NCBI GenBank assembly: GCA_036009045.1
Contig: DASYML010000081.1
Location: 1-30,247 of the forward strand
From: DASYML01 sp036009045
GTDB lineage: Bacteria; Acidobacteriota; Blastocatellia; Pyrinomonadales; Pyrinomonadaceae
DNA: 30,247 nucleotides
Direction: 5' to 3'
In this document: positions 8,101 through 15,511 of the stretch, piece after piece
How positions within the stretch are numbered: the stretch's first letter is position 1
Layout: each line of letters starts with the position of its first letter
Made by a program: the position numbers and the translations under genes
Notes under the pieces: model-generated
Database searches by the model: none
Told to the model about the DNA's origin: nothing
The model's input: only the letters and a program-made list of their open reading frames with translations

Positions 8101-10548
8101 GACACGCCCGCGCAGGACAAGGGTGGACCGGCGCAATACTGGCTCGAAGATGTAGACATCAACGGCGCGCGCACGCTGCACGGGCCGATTGTTCCATCCG
8201 CCGGAAAGACCGCGTCGCGCAAGATTAAGGGACCGCAGGCCGAAGTGTTGGGCCAACGCCAGCAAATCGGAGCGGGCACGGGTCTTCAAATCAACGGTTG
8301 GCCCGCCGCTTCTCACGGTTCCGGCGAAGTGACCGCCGTGCGCGCGGATGCTCCGGGCATCGCGCGTGCGAAGCAGACTATTCAAGTGGGAACGCCGGGC
8401 AGAGGCGTCTCGGACGGGCCGCCCAACGCGGGGCCGGGTCCCTTGCCGACGCCGCAATATATCGAACCCGAAACGGGTGTCTTCCAACGCCAGATAGCGG
8501 ACATGGCGGGCGTCAAGTTCAACGTCAGCAAAGATGGCTGGTATCGCATCTCTCAACCTGAACTCGTCGCCGCAGGGCTTGACTCGAACGTTATTGCCTC
8601 GCACCTCCAACTCTTCGCGGGCGGCGTCGAAGTCCCGATGCGTGTCTCCGGTAACGGGCAGCAATTGACCGCCAGCGATGTCATAGAGTTTTACGGCGCG
8701 GCGGCTGACCTGCCTTCGGACGGCACGCAGACTTATTATCTGGTTCAGGGCCAGTCTTACGGCAAGCGCATCATGAAGTTTGTGGATAAGGACGCGCCGC
8801 CGATGCCGCCGCCGGGTGGGCCTGACAGTTTCGCTTACACGCTCGAACGCAAAGAGCGCCTGACCTACTTCCCCGGACTTGATAATGGCGAGGCGGATAA
8901 CTTCTTCGGCCAGATCATCACCAGTAACGGTTCGAGTCCGGTTCTTGAAACCCTGAACGTCAAACATCCCTACACTGTGGCCGCATCCGGCGCGCAGGCA
9001 CAGTTGGAGATTTCGCTACAGGGTGTGACCTCCGGCGCTCATCAAGTCCAAGTCCTCTTCAACGGCACGGATGCGGGCGTCATCAACTTCGCGGACACCG
9101 AACACATCGTTCAAGCCATCAATGTTCCCGCCGCGAACGTCATAGAGGGCGACAACGTGATTCAGTTGGCGTCGCTCGGCGGCGATACGGACATCAGCCT
9201 CGCGGACACTGTGCGCCTGACATACGCGCACGCCTATGTGGCGGACAATGATGCGCTCTCCATCAGCGTCGGCAGCGAAGACACCGTCCGCGTCAATGGA
9301 TTCACCAACGGCTCAGTCCGCGTCGTGGACATCACGGATGCGAACAACTCGCAGGAACTGACTCCGGTCACGACGGCCCAGCCGGACGGCTCCTTCAGCG
9401 TGGACACGCAGGTTATCGGCGCGAACAACAACGGGCCTCGCACGCTCATCGTCTTCGCGGATAACGTGGCCGCTCATCCAGACTCTCTGAGAAACAGCAA
9501 TCCCTCGCACTGGGCCGCAGAAGATGCTGGCGCAGACTTCCTCATCATCTCGCATCGTAGTTTGATGGGGAGCGTCCAACCCCTGGCGGAGTTGAGACGC
9601 AGCCAGGGCATGGTCGTTGATGTCATTGATGTCGAAGACATCTACGATGAGTTCAGCTTCGGCGCTCATTCACCGCAAGCCATCCACGAGTTCATCAAGC
9701 GAGCCGCGAATAGCTGGAAGGTGACTCCGCGTTATGTCCTGCTGGTTGGTGATGCGACCTACGACCCGCGCAACTATCTGGGCCAGGGCGCGAACGACAT
9801 GGTCCCCACAAAACTGTTGTGGGCCACAGACATGAAGACCGCCTCCGATGACTGGATGGCGGACATGGACGGAGACAGCGTGCCCGAACTCGCCGTCGGT
9901 CGCCTGCCCGTCAGGACCGCGAGCGAGGCGTCCATCCTCGTTTCAAAGATAATCAACTACGTGCCCGGACAATCAGCACAGGGCGCGCTGCTGGTGGCGG
10001 ACCATGCTAACGGTAACGACTTCGAGGGAGCGAGCAGCGCTCTCGGAGGACAACTGCCCGCAGGGATGCCCGTCCAAATCGTCAATCGCGGGACGCAGGA
10101 TGCCAACACGGTCCGCAGCCAGATCATAGGCAATCTTAACCAGGGGCCGCAGGTCGTCAACTACTTCGGACACGGGTCCGTCGGTCTCTGGACGGGAGCG
10201 GGCCTCCTGACCACGGGCGACGCCGCCAATCTACAGAACGGCAATCGTCTCCCGCTCTTCACGATGATGACGTGTCTCAACGGCTACTTCCATGATGTCA
10301 GCGGAGACAGCCTCGCCGAAGCGCTCCTCAAAGCTCCCAACGGAGGGGCCGTCGCGGTCTGGGCCTCTTCAGGACAGACCAACATGGAAGGACAGCTACA
10401 GGTCGCAGGGCCGCTCTATCAACTCCTCTTCGGCGGTCAAGCCATGACCCTCGGAGATGCCGTCAGGGGAGCCAAGAATGCCACCGGCGACCAGGGCGTG
10501 AGAAGGTCCTGGATCTTCTTCGGCGACCCCACACAGCGGATTAGATAA
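2164..10548 (+). CDS. Giant secreted multidomain protein with C-terminal C25 (gingipain-type) peptidase
   Basis: The frame opens at a GTG at 2131, but the ATG at 2164 has GGAG seven bases upstream and begins a signal/anchor segment (ARLLTLIAVLTLVTAATATA), giving about 2794 residues. In order I see: a beta-rich N-terminal domain (about 80-310); fibronectin type III (about 323-409); a first GNWxxxxTW-type beta-repeat module (from about 420) closing with a SFSDWTLAE block near 1150; a Calx-beta domain (about 1160-1273, ending in TNDDP); a second GNWxxxxTW module (about 1283-1902) closing with the same block; a linker beginning VKLINFDA; and a C25 peptidase domain (about 2480-2794). The peptidase has the clan CD dyad in YFGHGS (His2670) and MMTCLNG (Cys2704), spaced as in gingipains. 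The protein ends in GDPTQRIR, with no type IX sorting domain after it. It is probably an exported adhesin-protease. The region from about 3.4 to 5.2 kb is visibly more A+T-rich than the rest. Confidence 0.85.
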   Translation: MNRLRSLLTPPTISARLLTLIAVLTLVTAATATAYMQTRKAPPQEPAKPASRVSLKGLPQEVKDKAQTEKVTGQAPVQDVITPQIASSNNYVFTTATNGSLTDMSTGTTTLVAADQDDTASSVFNIGFDFYFQGVRFTQFSANSNGLMRLGATAVQGGSPYKPLAQASIPLITPYGADQRTLATTGKVHAKVIGTAPNRALVVEWLNMQSNFNSGGAADLTYQARLSETTGIIEYVYGNATMSTAGAADVNSKDPNIGFSSSNTAGTVGSVTAPQTGTPAPTYNGASATPVANTYTAGTITVLNSAANSSRRVFTFTPPTATAPTNLTFTAVTPSSMTLNWTDSPDEQAYAIFNSTDGTNFNFVTQPAQNATSQNVTGLTPSTTYTWRVLAVSEGAVSSALSGSQATTAPGNITSNAVTGNWSATTTWAGGVVPTAGDNVTIANGATVTIDVAANAYSLTVGQGTSGILQYASATAQTLTVGTDVTIASSGTFRSNTAGTITTHSLSLGGNLTNNGTLDFSTNTNTAGAGITFTGAANNTFGGTGATTDVRAITINKGTTTTPVLELNTSNFTVQGVTTDVAGFLTLTSGTFKLSGTFAGTNRVFTAAAYTIGTGATPFPGFWLNNANYTVAAQNGSPTVNGGLLRVTTGTFNIGTASGNTMTMLNGSSVIVEGGAVNVAGRLSANSATSLLSYNQSAGTVTVNTAGNISTTLASFDTGTASTSSFTISGGTIVTQLAGTGASGPRDFRNSVGIQSITGGTLQLGNASSGVAKTFNIQGSIPNFIISNASANHSATCQGQTNIFGNSTVSSGTTLTLNGQFYIQIGASFTNNGTVNGTTASSRFYFLGSGAQTYSGSGLVTAPLASLDMDNPSGLTLSSTNQIITSRVDLFRGTITNSNKITLGNGGVTTAATQFGVAAGTTPGGSYDQSPVFNAPGSYGIVYAQESVGRTTGFEIPASRDINFITEDNTNNVTLSGGDLTITTIGANVGAVTLTNGRFITGSNTLIINSATTQSTVTRTNGYVDGNLRKTYTATGSKTFEVGTANGYSPVAANVTAGTGSFTAKAVQGKQPNISGANALSRYWTLTATGLTADLTFNYLAGDVIGTEANYKIFKYNGGFTQFNPTTLNTATHVATLSGISSFSDWTLAEPTAIQSGSLQFSSATYTDSETNTDHTFNVPVTRTGGTDGAVSVDYAVTDGTANAGSDYTVSPATGTLNWAAGDAANKNITITVKGDTTFEPDETINFAITNPQGGATLGSPSIAILTITNDDPTPKYRSAASGNWNSTSTWETSPDGNTWTAAVTTPNAASGTITVRSPHVVTVTASVDADQLTVDSGGKISVNNGVTFTIADGTGTDLIDSGTVATAGTITDNGQALINDTLQIDQGGFPGGGTGTYAYDQTNGVLVFNNTSGSFGVNNVNFWPTTNGPQNVNVKNPPNGGITMNVARTVNLLFQYAAGVSGAGNLTLNGIVQVNIGGFTSGSPTYGASSLLKYNTGGTYGRNGEWLPNATSGAGYPNNVQLSNNTTLDLANSSTTQPFQMAGTLTIDSGSTMQLAGSTPLTQPLTVLGSVNINGTLNLSTALGGDLVTQGNFTNNGTFAPNNRAVFFTGGNTQTASDGSGTLTMPYVRINKSGGTVQLNSDLTTLGPGGGDSIQFTGATSTLTLNGRTLTLGSTIGSIPAGSGFVGSNTSKMSLQDGGSAGAMGTLVFVSGSETLQNLTMNRTGGAGSVTLGSPLTVNGTLTLTNGIINTGSNVLTLGASATSTGASNASYVFGNLKKIYATTGSFTFDVGDAGYSPVMIDATAGSGDVTAKAIHEFQPRIGNTTRALQRYWRLTNNGITQANLTFQYQASDVPGTANEPLFQIFKIDGNTVAMQPGVVNAVSHNATAPAVTSFSDWTLAEAIAPTAVKLINFDATSDSGLVRLEWNTGYEARNLGFNLYREQNGRRTRVTPSMLAGSALLTGPRSVLTAGHSYTWFDTPAQDKGGPAQYWLEDVDINGARTLHGPIVPSAGKTASRKIKGPQAEVLGQRQQIGAGTGLQINGWPAASHGSGEVTAVRADAPGIARAKQTIQVGTPGRGVSDGPPNAGPGPLPTPQYIEPETGVFQRQIADMAGVKFNVSKDGWYRISQPELVAAGLDSNVIASHLQLFAGGVEVPMRVSGNGQQLTASDVIEFYGAAADLPSDGTQTYYLVQGQSYGKRIMKFVDKDAPPMPPPGGPDSFAYTLERKERLTYFPGLDNGEADNFFGQIITSNGSSPVLETLNVKHPYTVAASGAQAQLEISLQGVTSGAHQVQVLFNGTDAGVINFADTEHIVQAINVPAANVIEGDNVIQLASLGGDTDISLADTVRLTYAHAYVADNDALSISVGSEDTVRVNGFTNGSVRVVDITDANNSQELTPVTTAQPDGSFSVDTQVIGANNNGPRTLIVFADNVAAHPDSLRNSNPSHWAAEDAGADFLIISHRSLMGSVQPLAELRRSQGMVVDVIDVEDIYDEFSFGAHSPQAIHEFIKRAANSWKVTPRYVLLVGDATYDPRNYLGQGANDMVPTKLLWATDMKTASDDWMADMDGDSVPELAVGRLPVRTASEASILVSKIINYVPGQSAQGALLVADHANGNDFEGASSALGGQLPAGMPVQIVNRGTQDANTVRSQIIGNLNQGPQVVNYFGHGSVGLWTGAGLLTTGDAANLQNGNRLPLFTMMTCLNGYFHDVSGDSLAEALLKAPNGGAVAVWASSGQTNMEGQLQVAGPLYQLLFGGQAMTLGDAVRGAKNATGDQGVRRSWIFFGDPTQRIR

Positions 10549-10598
10549 CCTCGGCAGGCGCCACCTGAAACATCGGATGCGCCATGCTCTAAACACGA

Positions 10599-10637
10599 AG
10601 AGAGGCCGCATGGACCAATAATCCATGCGGCCTCTCT
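10599..10637. terminator. Hairpin between convergent genes, possible terminator
   Basis: AGAGAGGCCGCATGGA pairs perfectly with TCCATGCGGCCTCTCT (16 bp) around a 7-base loop, 50 bases after the giant gene's stop. No clean T-run follows on the plus strand, so it may terminate weakly or simply be a stable 3' end. One TGGACCA site (10611) spans the stem-loop junction. Confidence 0.5.
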
Positions 10638-10672
10638 CGCTTCCTTTAAAGGACTTTTGAAAGGTCAGAGCA

Positions 10673-10881
10673 AACCCTTCAACCCTATCCCCGTAGGGGA
10701 TACATGTGAGAGCCGGGGGCGCTGCCCCGGAACCCTCGCCACCACACATAACGACCCTGAAGGGGTCGCACCTCAATGTTGCAGGTGCGACCCCTTCAGG
10801 GTCGGCTTTTATTCTGGACCAGAAACCGGGGGCGACGCTGAGGCTGGCCCCCGGCTCTCACAGGTTGCCCTTTCAGGGCAC
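10673..10881 (+). repeat. Structured intergenic repeat, copy A
   Basis: The element carries several nested hairpins: ATCCCC/GGGGAT (10687-10701), outer arms GAGAGCCGGGGGC and GCCCCCGGCTCTC, a central 51-base stem-loop at 10753-10803 (GACCCTGAAGGGG...CCCCTTCAGGGTC), and GCCCT/AGGGC near the end. The reverse complement of nearly the whole element recurs at 24678-24899 with paired changes in its stems. It fills most of the 350-base spacer between the convergent C25 and S8 genes. No open frame in it is credible. Confidence 0.8.
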
Positions 10882-10901
10882 AGAAGGCTTTCAGACACCC
10901 T

Positions 10902-13900
10902 CTAGGGTCTCTTTAAGTTCGGCTGGCCCGTTTGGTTGAGCGATGTCGGAGCCTTGTTGGTCTGGACGTTCTGATTGAGCATCAATTCGACCGTGGACTC
11001 CGGGCGACGATAACTGACGGAGAGCAGGTATGTGCCCGCTGGCAGTTGCTTCGCCTCCAGATTGAGCGCCGTCAACTCTTCACCCTCTGCGGGCTTTTGC
11101 GACTGCGGGAACTGCTTCAGGAGGTCTGAGGTCGCCGCCTGGGCCAACGTCTGGCCCTGTACGTCCATTAACTGGAGCGCGAGGGATTCGCCGCGTTCGA
11201 TTCTTCCGCGCAGACTGAAAGTATCAACGCCGCGCCATTGAATCAGGAGGTACTGCGGCTTGACCAGACGCCCTTTTGCATCCAGCGCATTACGCAGATC
11301 ATCCGGCGTTGGGTCCCACAGAGGGTTTATGAATTGGTGGGGATCGCCATAAAAACAGATCATACACACCAGACTATCTCCTAAATGACGCGAGAGGGCA
11401 CAGACGGTCTCATCCGGGACCGTCCACGTCACATGCAAGTCATAGTTAATGGGCCTGCCGTTTGAGGTCAGCGCGAACCTCAGCGGGAAGCGCCCGTCAT
11501 AGTCGCTGCAATTCAGAGTCAAAGGTGAACTGGCAGCATCACGTATCACGCGCCCGCTCGCGTCCTGGACCTGTATCGAGACGCCAGCCGCCGCGCTGAT
11601 GTTCAGAGTCGGAGGACAATCCCCGCACGCGCCGCGCCTGTAACCCGCCGGAGCCTGTAGCGAGAACCAGTCCGCATCGTTGCCGCTCGGATGAGAGAAG
11701 TTGAGACCATTGATGATGATCTCCTGCGAGCCGGGCGTGCCGCCGCTCACATCCTGCCAGCCGTAACTGCCTCTGCCGAGCGGGACGGCGCGGGCGGGCG
11801 TATTGTTGTCAGGCATCCTGAAAGGATTACGCGCGGGGTCGTCAAACTGGTCCGGCATGGGCGCGGCCCCCGTCCTCAGCGCGGGTGAAAATTCCAGCTT
11901 GTAAACATTGTCGCTGCGGATGCCGTCTGGTCCAAGAATACCGCCGACCTCGATGATGAAATCGGAGCTATTGAGAATGGGCGGAGTGTTGAACTCTAGT
12001 ATCTGCTCGACGCCATCGGTGCGACGCGAGACAGGCGAGAGCGGCATCCCGCCCGCGCGCACGACCAGATCGCCAAAGCCCGCCGCGAACTTCAAACGAA
12101 AGCGTCCCTCGTAAATCCCTGAAGCCACCGGCATGACCAGTTTGTAAAAGTCTCTGCCCGTATAGTCGCTGCCGCCCGGACCCTCATCCCTCGGTATCGT
12201 CAGGATAGTATGCGTCTGCTCGCTCGCGCTCGTCAGACGAACGATTCTCGCGGTCGCGGGCGTGTCGAAACTGCGCGAAGGGTCATCAGTCCCGTCAAAG
12301 CTGAGGCTTGAATCGTAGCGCAGCGGCGTCATGTCCGGCACGCTTGTGCCAGCAGCGGCGCGCACTGCTCTGAATGCATTAATCAGGTTGCGACGCCGCC
12401 CGACCTCCGGTTCGGTTGGACTCATCGGCAGGGCCGAAGCGGGCGTCGCCGTGCTGCGCAGCAGGGTCAGAATGCGACCCGGAATCGCCGCGCGCTGTGA
12501 CGGCGGGACCATCAACGGGTTGAGTTGAGGATTGGCCGCCTGCATCATCGCGATCACTCCGGCCACGTATGGAGCGGCGGCGCTCGTCCCTCCGAAATTC
12601 TCGTGAGAGACGTGAGTCGTTGGACCATCATCATGACCCGGCGTTGACGGAGCGAAGAATGTGTCCCCGATAGGTGCCCACACGTCCACCCTCTCACCGA
12701 AGTATTGATTGTTCGCAAAAGGCTCCGTGTCATCCGCCGCACCGGCGCAGATAACGCCCGGCAGCACTCCCGGAATCACCTGCCAGTCAGACACGTCCTG
12801 CGTCGAGCAGGAGATAAATTGGCATAGCTCTCTTGTCGGAGACGTGCCCGTATCAACAACCTTGTTGCCGGAGATAGAAACGACCGTCACCCCGTGCGCC
12901 CGCGCGTAATCCACGCCGTCTTGCAAGAGACCTCTGGTCAGCACGGGCACTGCAGCGGCCCATGTAAAGCAGGCCACTGTGAAGACCGCCGCAGCGGTTA
13001 TTCCAGCCGGGCAGATGAATGGTCCAACAAACGGAATCGCGCAGGTTAAGGCCGCCGCTGTATGGAGTGCGACCGACAACGTCGCGCACACGACGGCCCA
13101 TGTCCCGGACGAACAAATATCAATCCCGGCGGTCACGCCCGCGACGCTGGCGACGACGCGGCACGGATACCCCGCGCTGATATTAATGACGGTCGCGCCG
13201 TCGTCCGTCGCCTGTCGAATGCCGCGTCCAAGCTCGAAAGCGTAAGAGCGGAGACCCGTTTTGTAGAGCATCGGAGAGACGACCTGACCGCCAGTGCCAG
13301 CCGAACCCCAACCGTTGTTGAGCACTCCGCCAGCCGTCGTCACCACCCCGTTGCCATGCCAGGACGGGCTGCCGAAGAAACTATTACCGACAGTCGGCGG
13401 GGCCGCCGCCGCGCCCGGCGCGCACCTGATGTCCATTAATGGACCAGTCCCTTCGAGGTCGCACTGGCGCATCGTGCCGCCCGCAAAGCCTCTAAAGTCG
13501 AAGTTGGGAGCGAAGCCCTGGTCCAGAAATGCAACCGGGATGCGCGCCCTGTCCTTATCCCACAGCGCGAGAAAGGCCCACGCCTGCGGCACGCCGAACA
13601 CCTGATCGTTGAAGAGAGCCAGGTTTGAATGCGTCATGCTGGAAGTATTGCTGATGGCGCTGATGGCGGAACTGTCGCCCGTCACCGGGCCGCCCATGTT
13701 TTGCAGGCGCGGATTGACTCCGACCGCGTAGCCCTTCAACTCGTAGAGCATCGTCAGGCTGTACATCCTGAGCACCTCTTCCGAACTTCCGTAGAGCGTC
13801 TCCTTATCTCCGAACAGCGAGCGCAACTGCGGCAGGTGCTCAAGGTCGCCCCGCGATGGATTGACTTTGACCAGATAGGCGTTGCCCTCCATCTGTTTAT

Positions 13901-15074
13901 CCTGTGGCGCATCGCCTCTCACGAGCGAAGGCAATTGCAACTGGCGGGTCTCCTTCGACGCGGGCATTGCGGCGATGACTTGTCCGCCAGACTCTGCCAG
14001 AAACTGCTTCAACTGTTCCCCGTCTTTCGGATAAAAGATCAACTCGTCAACGGGTATCTGGACCACTCCGCCTTCGCGCATGGCGACCGTGCCGATGCGC
14101 TTGCCGCCTGCGGGGACTTGCTTCTCATCGTCCGTCATGGCGATTTCGGGAATCACCTTGACCTGCGACGCCTGGAAATTCTTGTCCTCCATAATCCCGA
14201 AATCCGCGACCATGCTGAGACCCTTGCTCTTGTCCATGGGAGATTGTTTCGCCTCTCCCTTGTTGAAATAGAACATGGCGACGAGTATCTCGTTAGGCGC
14301 GGCGGACAATTGCCCGTCCTGCTTTTCCACTCCCTTTTGAGACGAGATAACCCGGAGCGGTTTGTCGGTCGCAAAAGACTCGCCATCGCCTTTCGGAATG
14401 AGCGACATGGTCTCCACGTCTTTGGTGTCGGGCGAAGCGACGAAGAGCAACAGGTTCTCTTGATTCTTGGGCGCGGGCTTGATCGTCACCGTGGCGTTAA
14501 GCGAACTGCCAGCCGCGTAAAATCTACTGTCAAGCTGGACCAGCGCGCTGTCAGACGTTGGAAGGTTGATGACCTTCGATTGTTCCGTCGTGCTCTGAGG
14601 ATGTTCCGTCGGGTTCTGCGTCGAGCCTCCATCGCAGTTAAGCACGAAGGCTCCCGTCTTACTGCTCGATTCCAAGGGATTCGGAGAGATGATTTTGATG
14701 GCCTGCCAGCCCTCGAAGTGTGGCAGACCGGGGCCGCCGAGCGTCCAGTCGGTGTTGACGGGCTGGCTTCCGGCCTCCTTGAAATCCAGCGTCATAATTG
14801 GACCAGTAGCGCCATCGCTGCGAATCAGCGTATAGCTCACGGTCCCCGGCCCGTTCGTCGTAATCGAGCCGGAAAAATTAATGGTCCTGGGACATGGCCC
14901 TTTATTCTCCATGTCATCGGCTTTGAGGACCGCACCCGTCACCTGAAACTTCTGCGCGAGAAGTGATGAGGCTTCCGCACGCACACAGAGCATGAAGGCC
15001 GGTGTATTGACGACCATCGTCAAGCACAACAGCAACATCGCCCACAATTTAAATCTGATACTCTTCAAAGACAT
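10902..15074 (-). CDS. Secreted subtilisin-like serine peptidase (S8) with large N-terminal region and C-terminal beta domains
   Basis: The ATG at 15074 follows GGAGG at seven bases and starts a signal peptide (SIRFKLWAMLLLCLTMVV...); the frame extends six codons further to a GTG. The product is about 1390 residues. Residues 35-500 are beta-rich, with a GPCP..INFSG..TTNGPGTVSY block near 60, and may be a propeptide or adhesive region. The catalytic triad is visible: Asp518 in VAFLDQGF, His573 in SWHGNGVV and Ser831 in GTSAAAPYVAG; VINISAG (about 630) and SISGNK (about 735) match the oxyanion and substrate-binding strands. Between His and Ser there is an extra hydrophobic, Cys-rich insertion of about 80 residues. 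The C-terminal part (about 1130-1260) resembles a pre-peptidase C-terminal domain. The gene follows the anti-sigma factor in the same direction but is separated by a 437-base spacer holding a hairpin repeat, so it may have its own promoter. Confidence 0.85.
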   Translation of the reverse strand: MSLKSIRFKLWAMLLLCLTMVVNTPAFMLCVRAEASSLLAQKFQVTGAVLKADDMENKGPCPRTINFSGSITTNGPGTVSYTLIRSDGATGPIMTLDFKEAGSQPVNTDWTLGGPGLPHFEGWQAIKIISPNPLESSSKTGAFVLNCDGGSTQNPTEHPQSTTEQSKVINLPTSDSALVQLDSRFYAAGSSLNATVTIKPAPKNQENLLLFVASPDTKDVETMSLIPKGDGESFATDKPLRVISSQKGVEKQDGQLSAAPNEILVAMFYFNKGEAKQSPMDKSKGLSMVADFGIMEDKNFQASQVKVIPEIAMTDDEKQVPAGGKRIGTVAMREGGVVQIPVDELIFYPKDGEQLKQFLAESGGQVIAAMPASKETRQLQLPSLVRGDAPQDKQMEGNAYLVKVNPSRGDLEHLPQLRSLFGDKETLYGSSEEVLRMYSLTMLYELKGYAVGVNPRLQNMGGPVTGDSSAISAISNTSSMTHSNLALFNDQVFGVPQAWAFLALWDKDRARIPVAFLDQGFAPNFDFRGFAGGTMRQCDLEGTGPLMDIRCAPGAAAAPPTVGNSFFGSPSWHGNGVVTTAGGVLNNGWGSAGTGGQVVSPMLYKTGLRSYAFELGRGIRQATDDGATVINISAGYPCRVVASVAGVTAGIDICSSGTWAVVCATLSVALHTAAALTCAIPFVGPFICPAGITAAAVFTVACFTWAAAVPVLTRGLLQDGVDYARAHGVTVVSISGNKVVDTGTSPTRELCQFISCSTQDVSDWQVIPGVLPGVICAGAADDTEPFANNQYFGERVDVWAPIGDTFFAPSTPGHDDGPTTHVSHENFGGTSAAAPYVAGVIAMMQAANPQLNPLMVPPSQRAAIPGRILTLLRSTATPASALPMSPTEPEVGRRRNLINAFRAVRAAAGTSVPDMTPLRYDSSLSFDGTDDPSRSFDTPATARIVRLTSASEQTHTILTIPRDEGPGGSDYTGRDFYKLVMPVASGIYEGRFRLKFAAGFGDLVVRAGGMPLSPVSRRTDGVEQILEFNTPPILNSSDFIIEVGGILGPDGIRSDNVYKLEFSPALRTGAAPMPDQFDDPARNPFRMPDNNTPARAVPLGRGSYGWQDVSGGTPGSQEIIINGLNFSHPSGNDADWFSLQAPAGYRRGACGDCPPTLNISAAAGVSIQVQDASGRVIRDAASSPLTLNCSDYDGRFPLRFALTSNGRPINYDLHVTWTVPDETVCALSRHLGDSLVCMICFYGDPHQFINPLWDPTPDDLRNALDAKGRLVKPQYLLIQWRGVDTFSLRGRIERGESLALQLMDVQGQTLAQAATSDLLKQFPQSQKPAEGEELTALNLEAKQLPAGTYLLSVSYRRPESTVELMLNQNVQTNKAPTSLNQTGQPNLKRP

Positions 15075-15139
15075 CTTCGTTCCTCCACGCACCTCAACTG
15101 TCGGCGTTGACGCCGCCCGGTGACGCGCGAAAAAAAATA

Positions 15140-15153
15140 CCGGACATGTCCGG
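15140..15153. promoter_or_regulatory. 14-bp perfect palindrome upstream of the S8 peptidase gene, possible operator
   Basis: CCGGACATGTCCGG lies 66 bases upstream of the S8 start codon. A perfect dyad in a promoter region is typical of a dimeric repressor site, but only one copy is visible and no regulator can be assigned. The rest of the spacer up to 15359 shows no gene and no convincing promoter. Confidence 0.3.
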
Positions 15154-15359
15154 CCACATATCGAAGGGCGTCATCGTCGTGCGTCCAAACAGGACCGCAC
15201 GCTCAAAGACATTTCGCACACTCAAGGGCAAATGGTGCAAAAGCGCCGCGCATATTACCGGCGCAGCAAAATATTTTTTGAGATCGAAGATTTTAAGAAC
15301 TTCAAGCGCTCCTCTTATCTGGAAGATGAGAGGTGTGACGAGTGTAAGGGAAGTAAGAA

Positions 15360-15455
15360 TTCACCACAGAGGCACAGAGCGCACAGAGTCAGCACAGAGA
15401 GTTGAATGTTTTTCTCTGTGCTGACTCTGTGTCCTCTGTGTCTGCGGTGGTGAAT
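15360..15455. repeat. CACAGAG-type long hairpin repeat, copy 1
   Basis: TTCACCACAGAGGCACAGAG opens the left arm, and CTCTGTGTCTGCGGTGGTGAA closes the right arm as an imperfect complement. Each arm is about 40 bases and is internally periodic (CACAGAG). A second copy in the same orientation lies at 27569-27665. Similar repeats are scattered through many environmental bacterial genomes. It sits in the spacer between the anti-sigma and S8 genes and could attenuate read-through. Confidence 0.8.
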
Positions 15456-15511
15456 GAACCTACGTCGCACATGATTGGAAAGGGTTCTAACTATTCCATA
15501 GAGGAGAAGAA

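Noticed and set aside
8086..8967. A 293-residue minus-strand open frame
   Set aside because: It is antisense to the giant C25 gene, with biased composition and no recognisable motif.
10250..10548. A type IX sorting domain at the end of the C25 protein
   Set aside because: The protein ends with the last strand of the peptidase domain (FFGDPTQRIR); there is no further beta-sandwich.
13629..14966. A 445-residue plus-strand open frame
   Set aside because: It is entirely antisense to the S8 peptidase gene, is rich in Arg/His/Leu as expected for a shadow of high-G+C coding sequence, and shows no domain. The minus-strand frame has a catalytic triad and signal peptide.
15107..15424. A 105-residue open frame upstream of the S8 gene
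   Set aside because: Its last third is the CACAGAG hairpin repeat and it has no ribosome site or conserved pattern.
15360..15455. CACAGAG periodicity as a CRISPR array
   Set aside because: The repeats are only 7-9 bases, without spacers of regular length, and form one hairpin. No cas gene is present.
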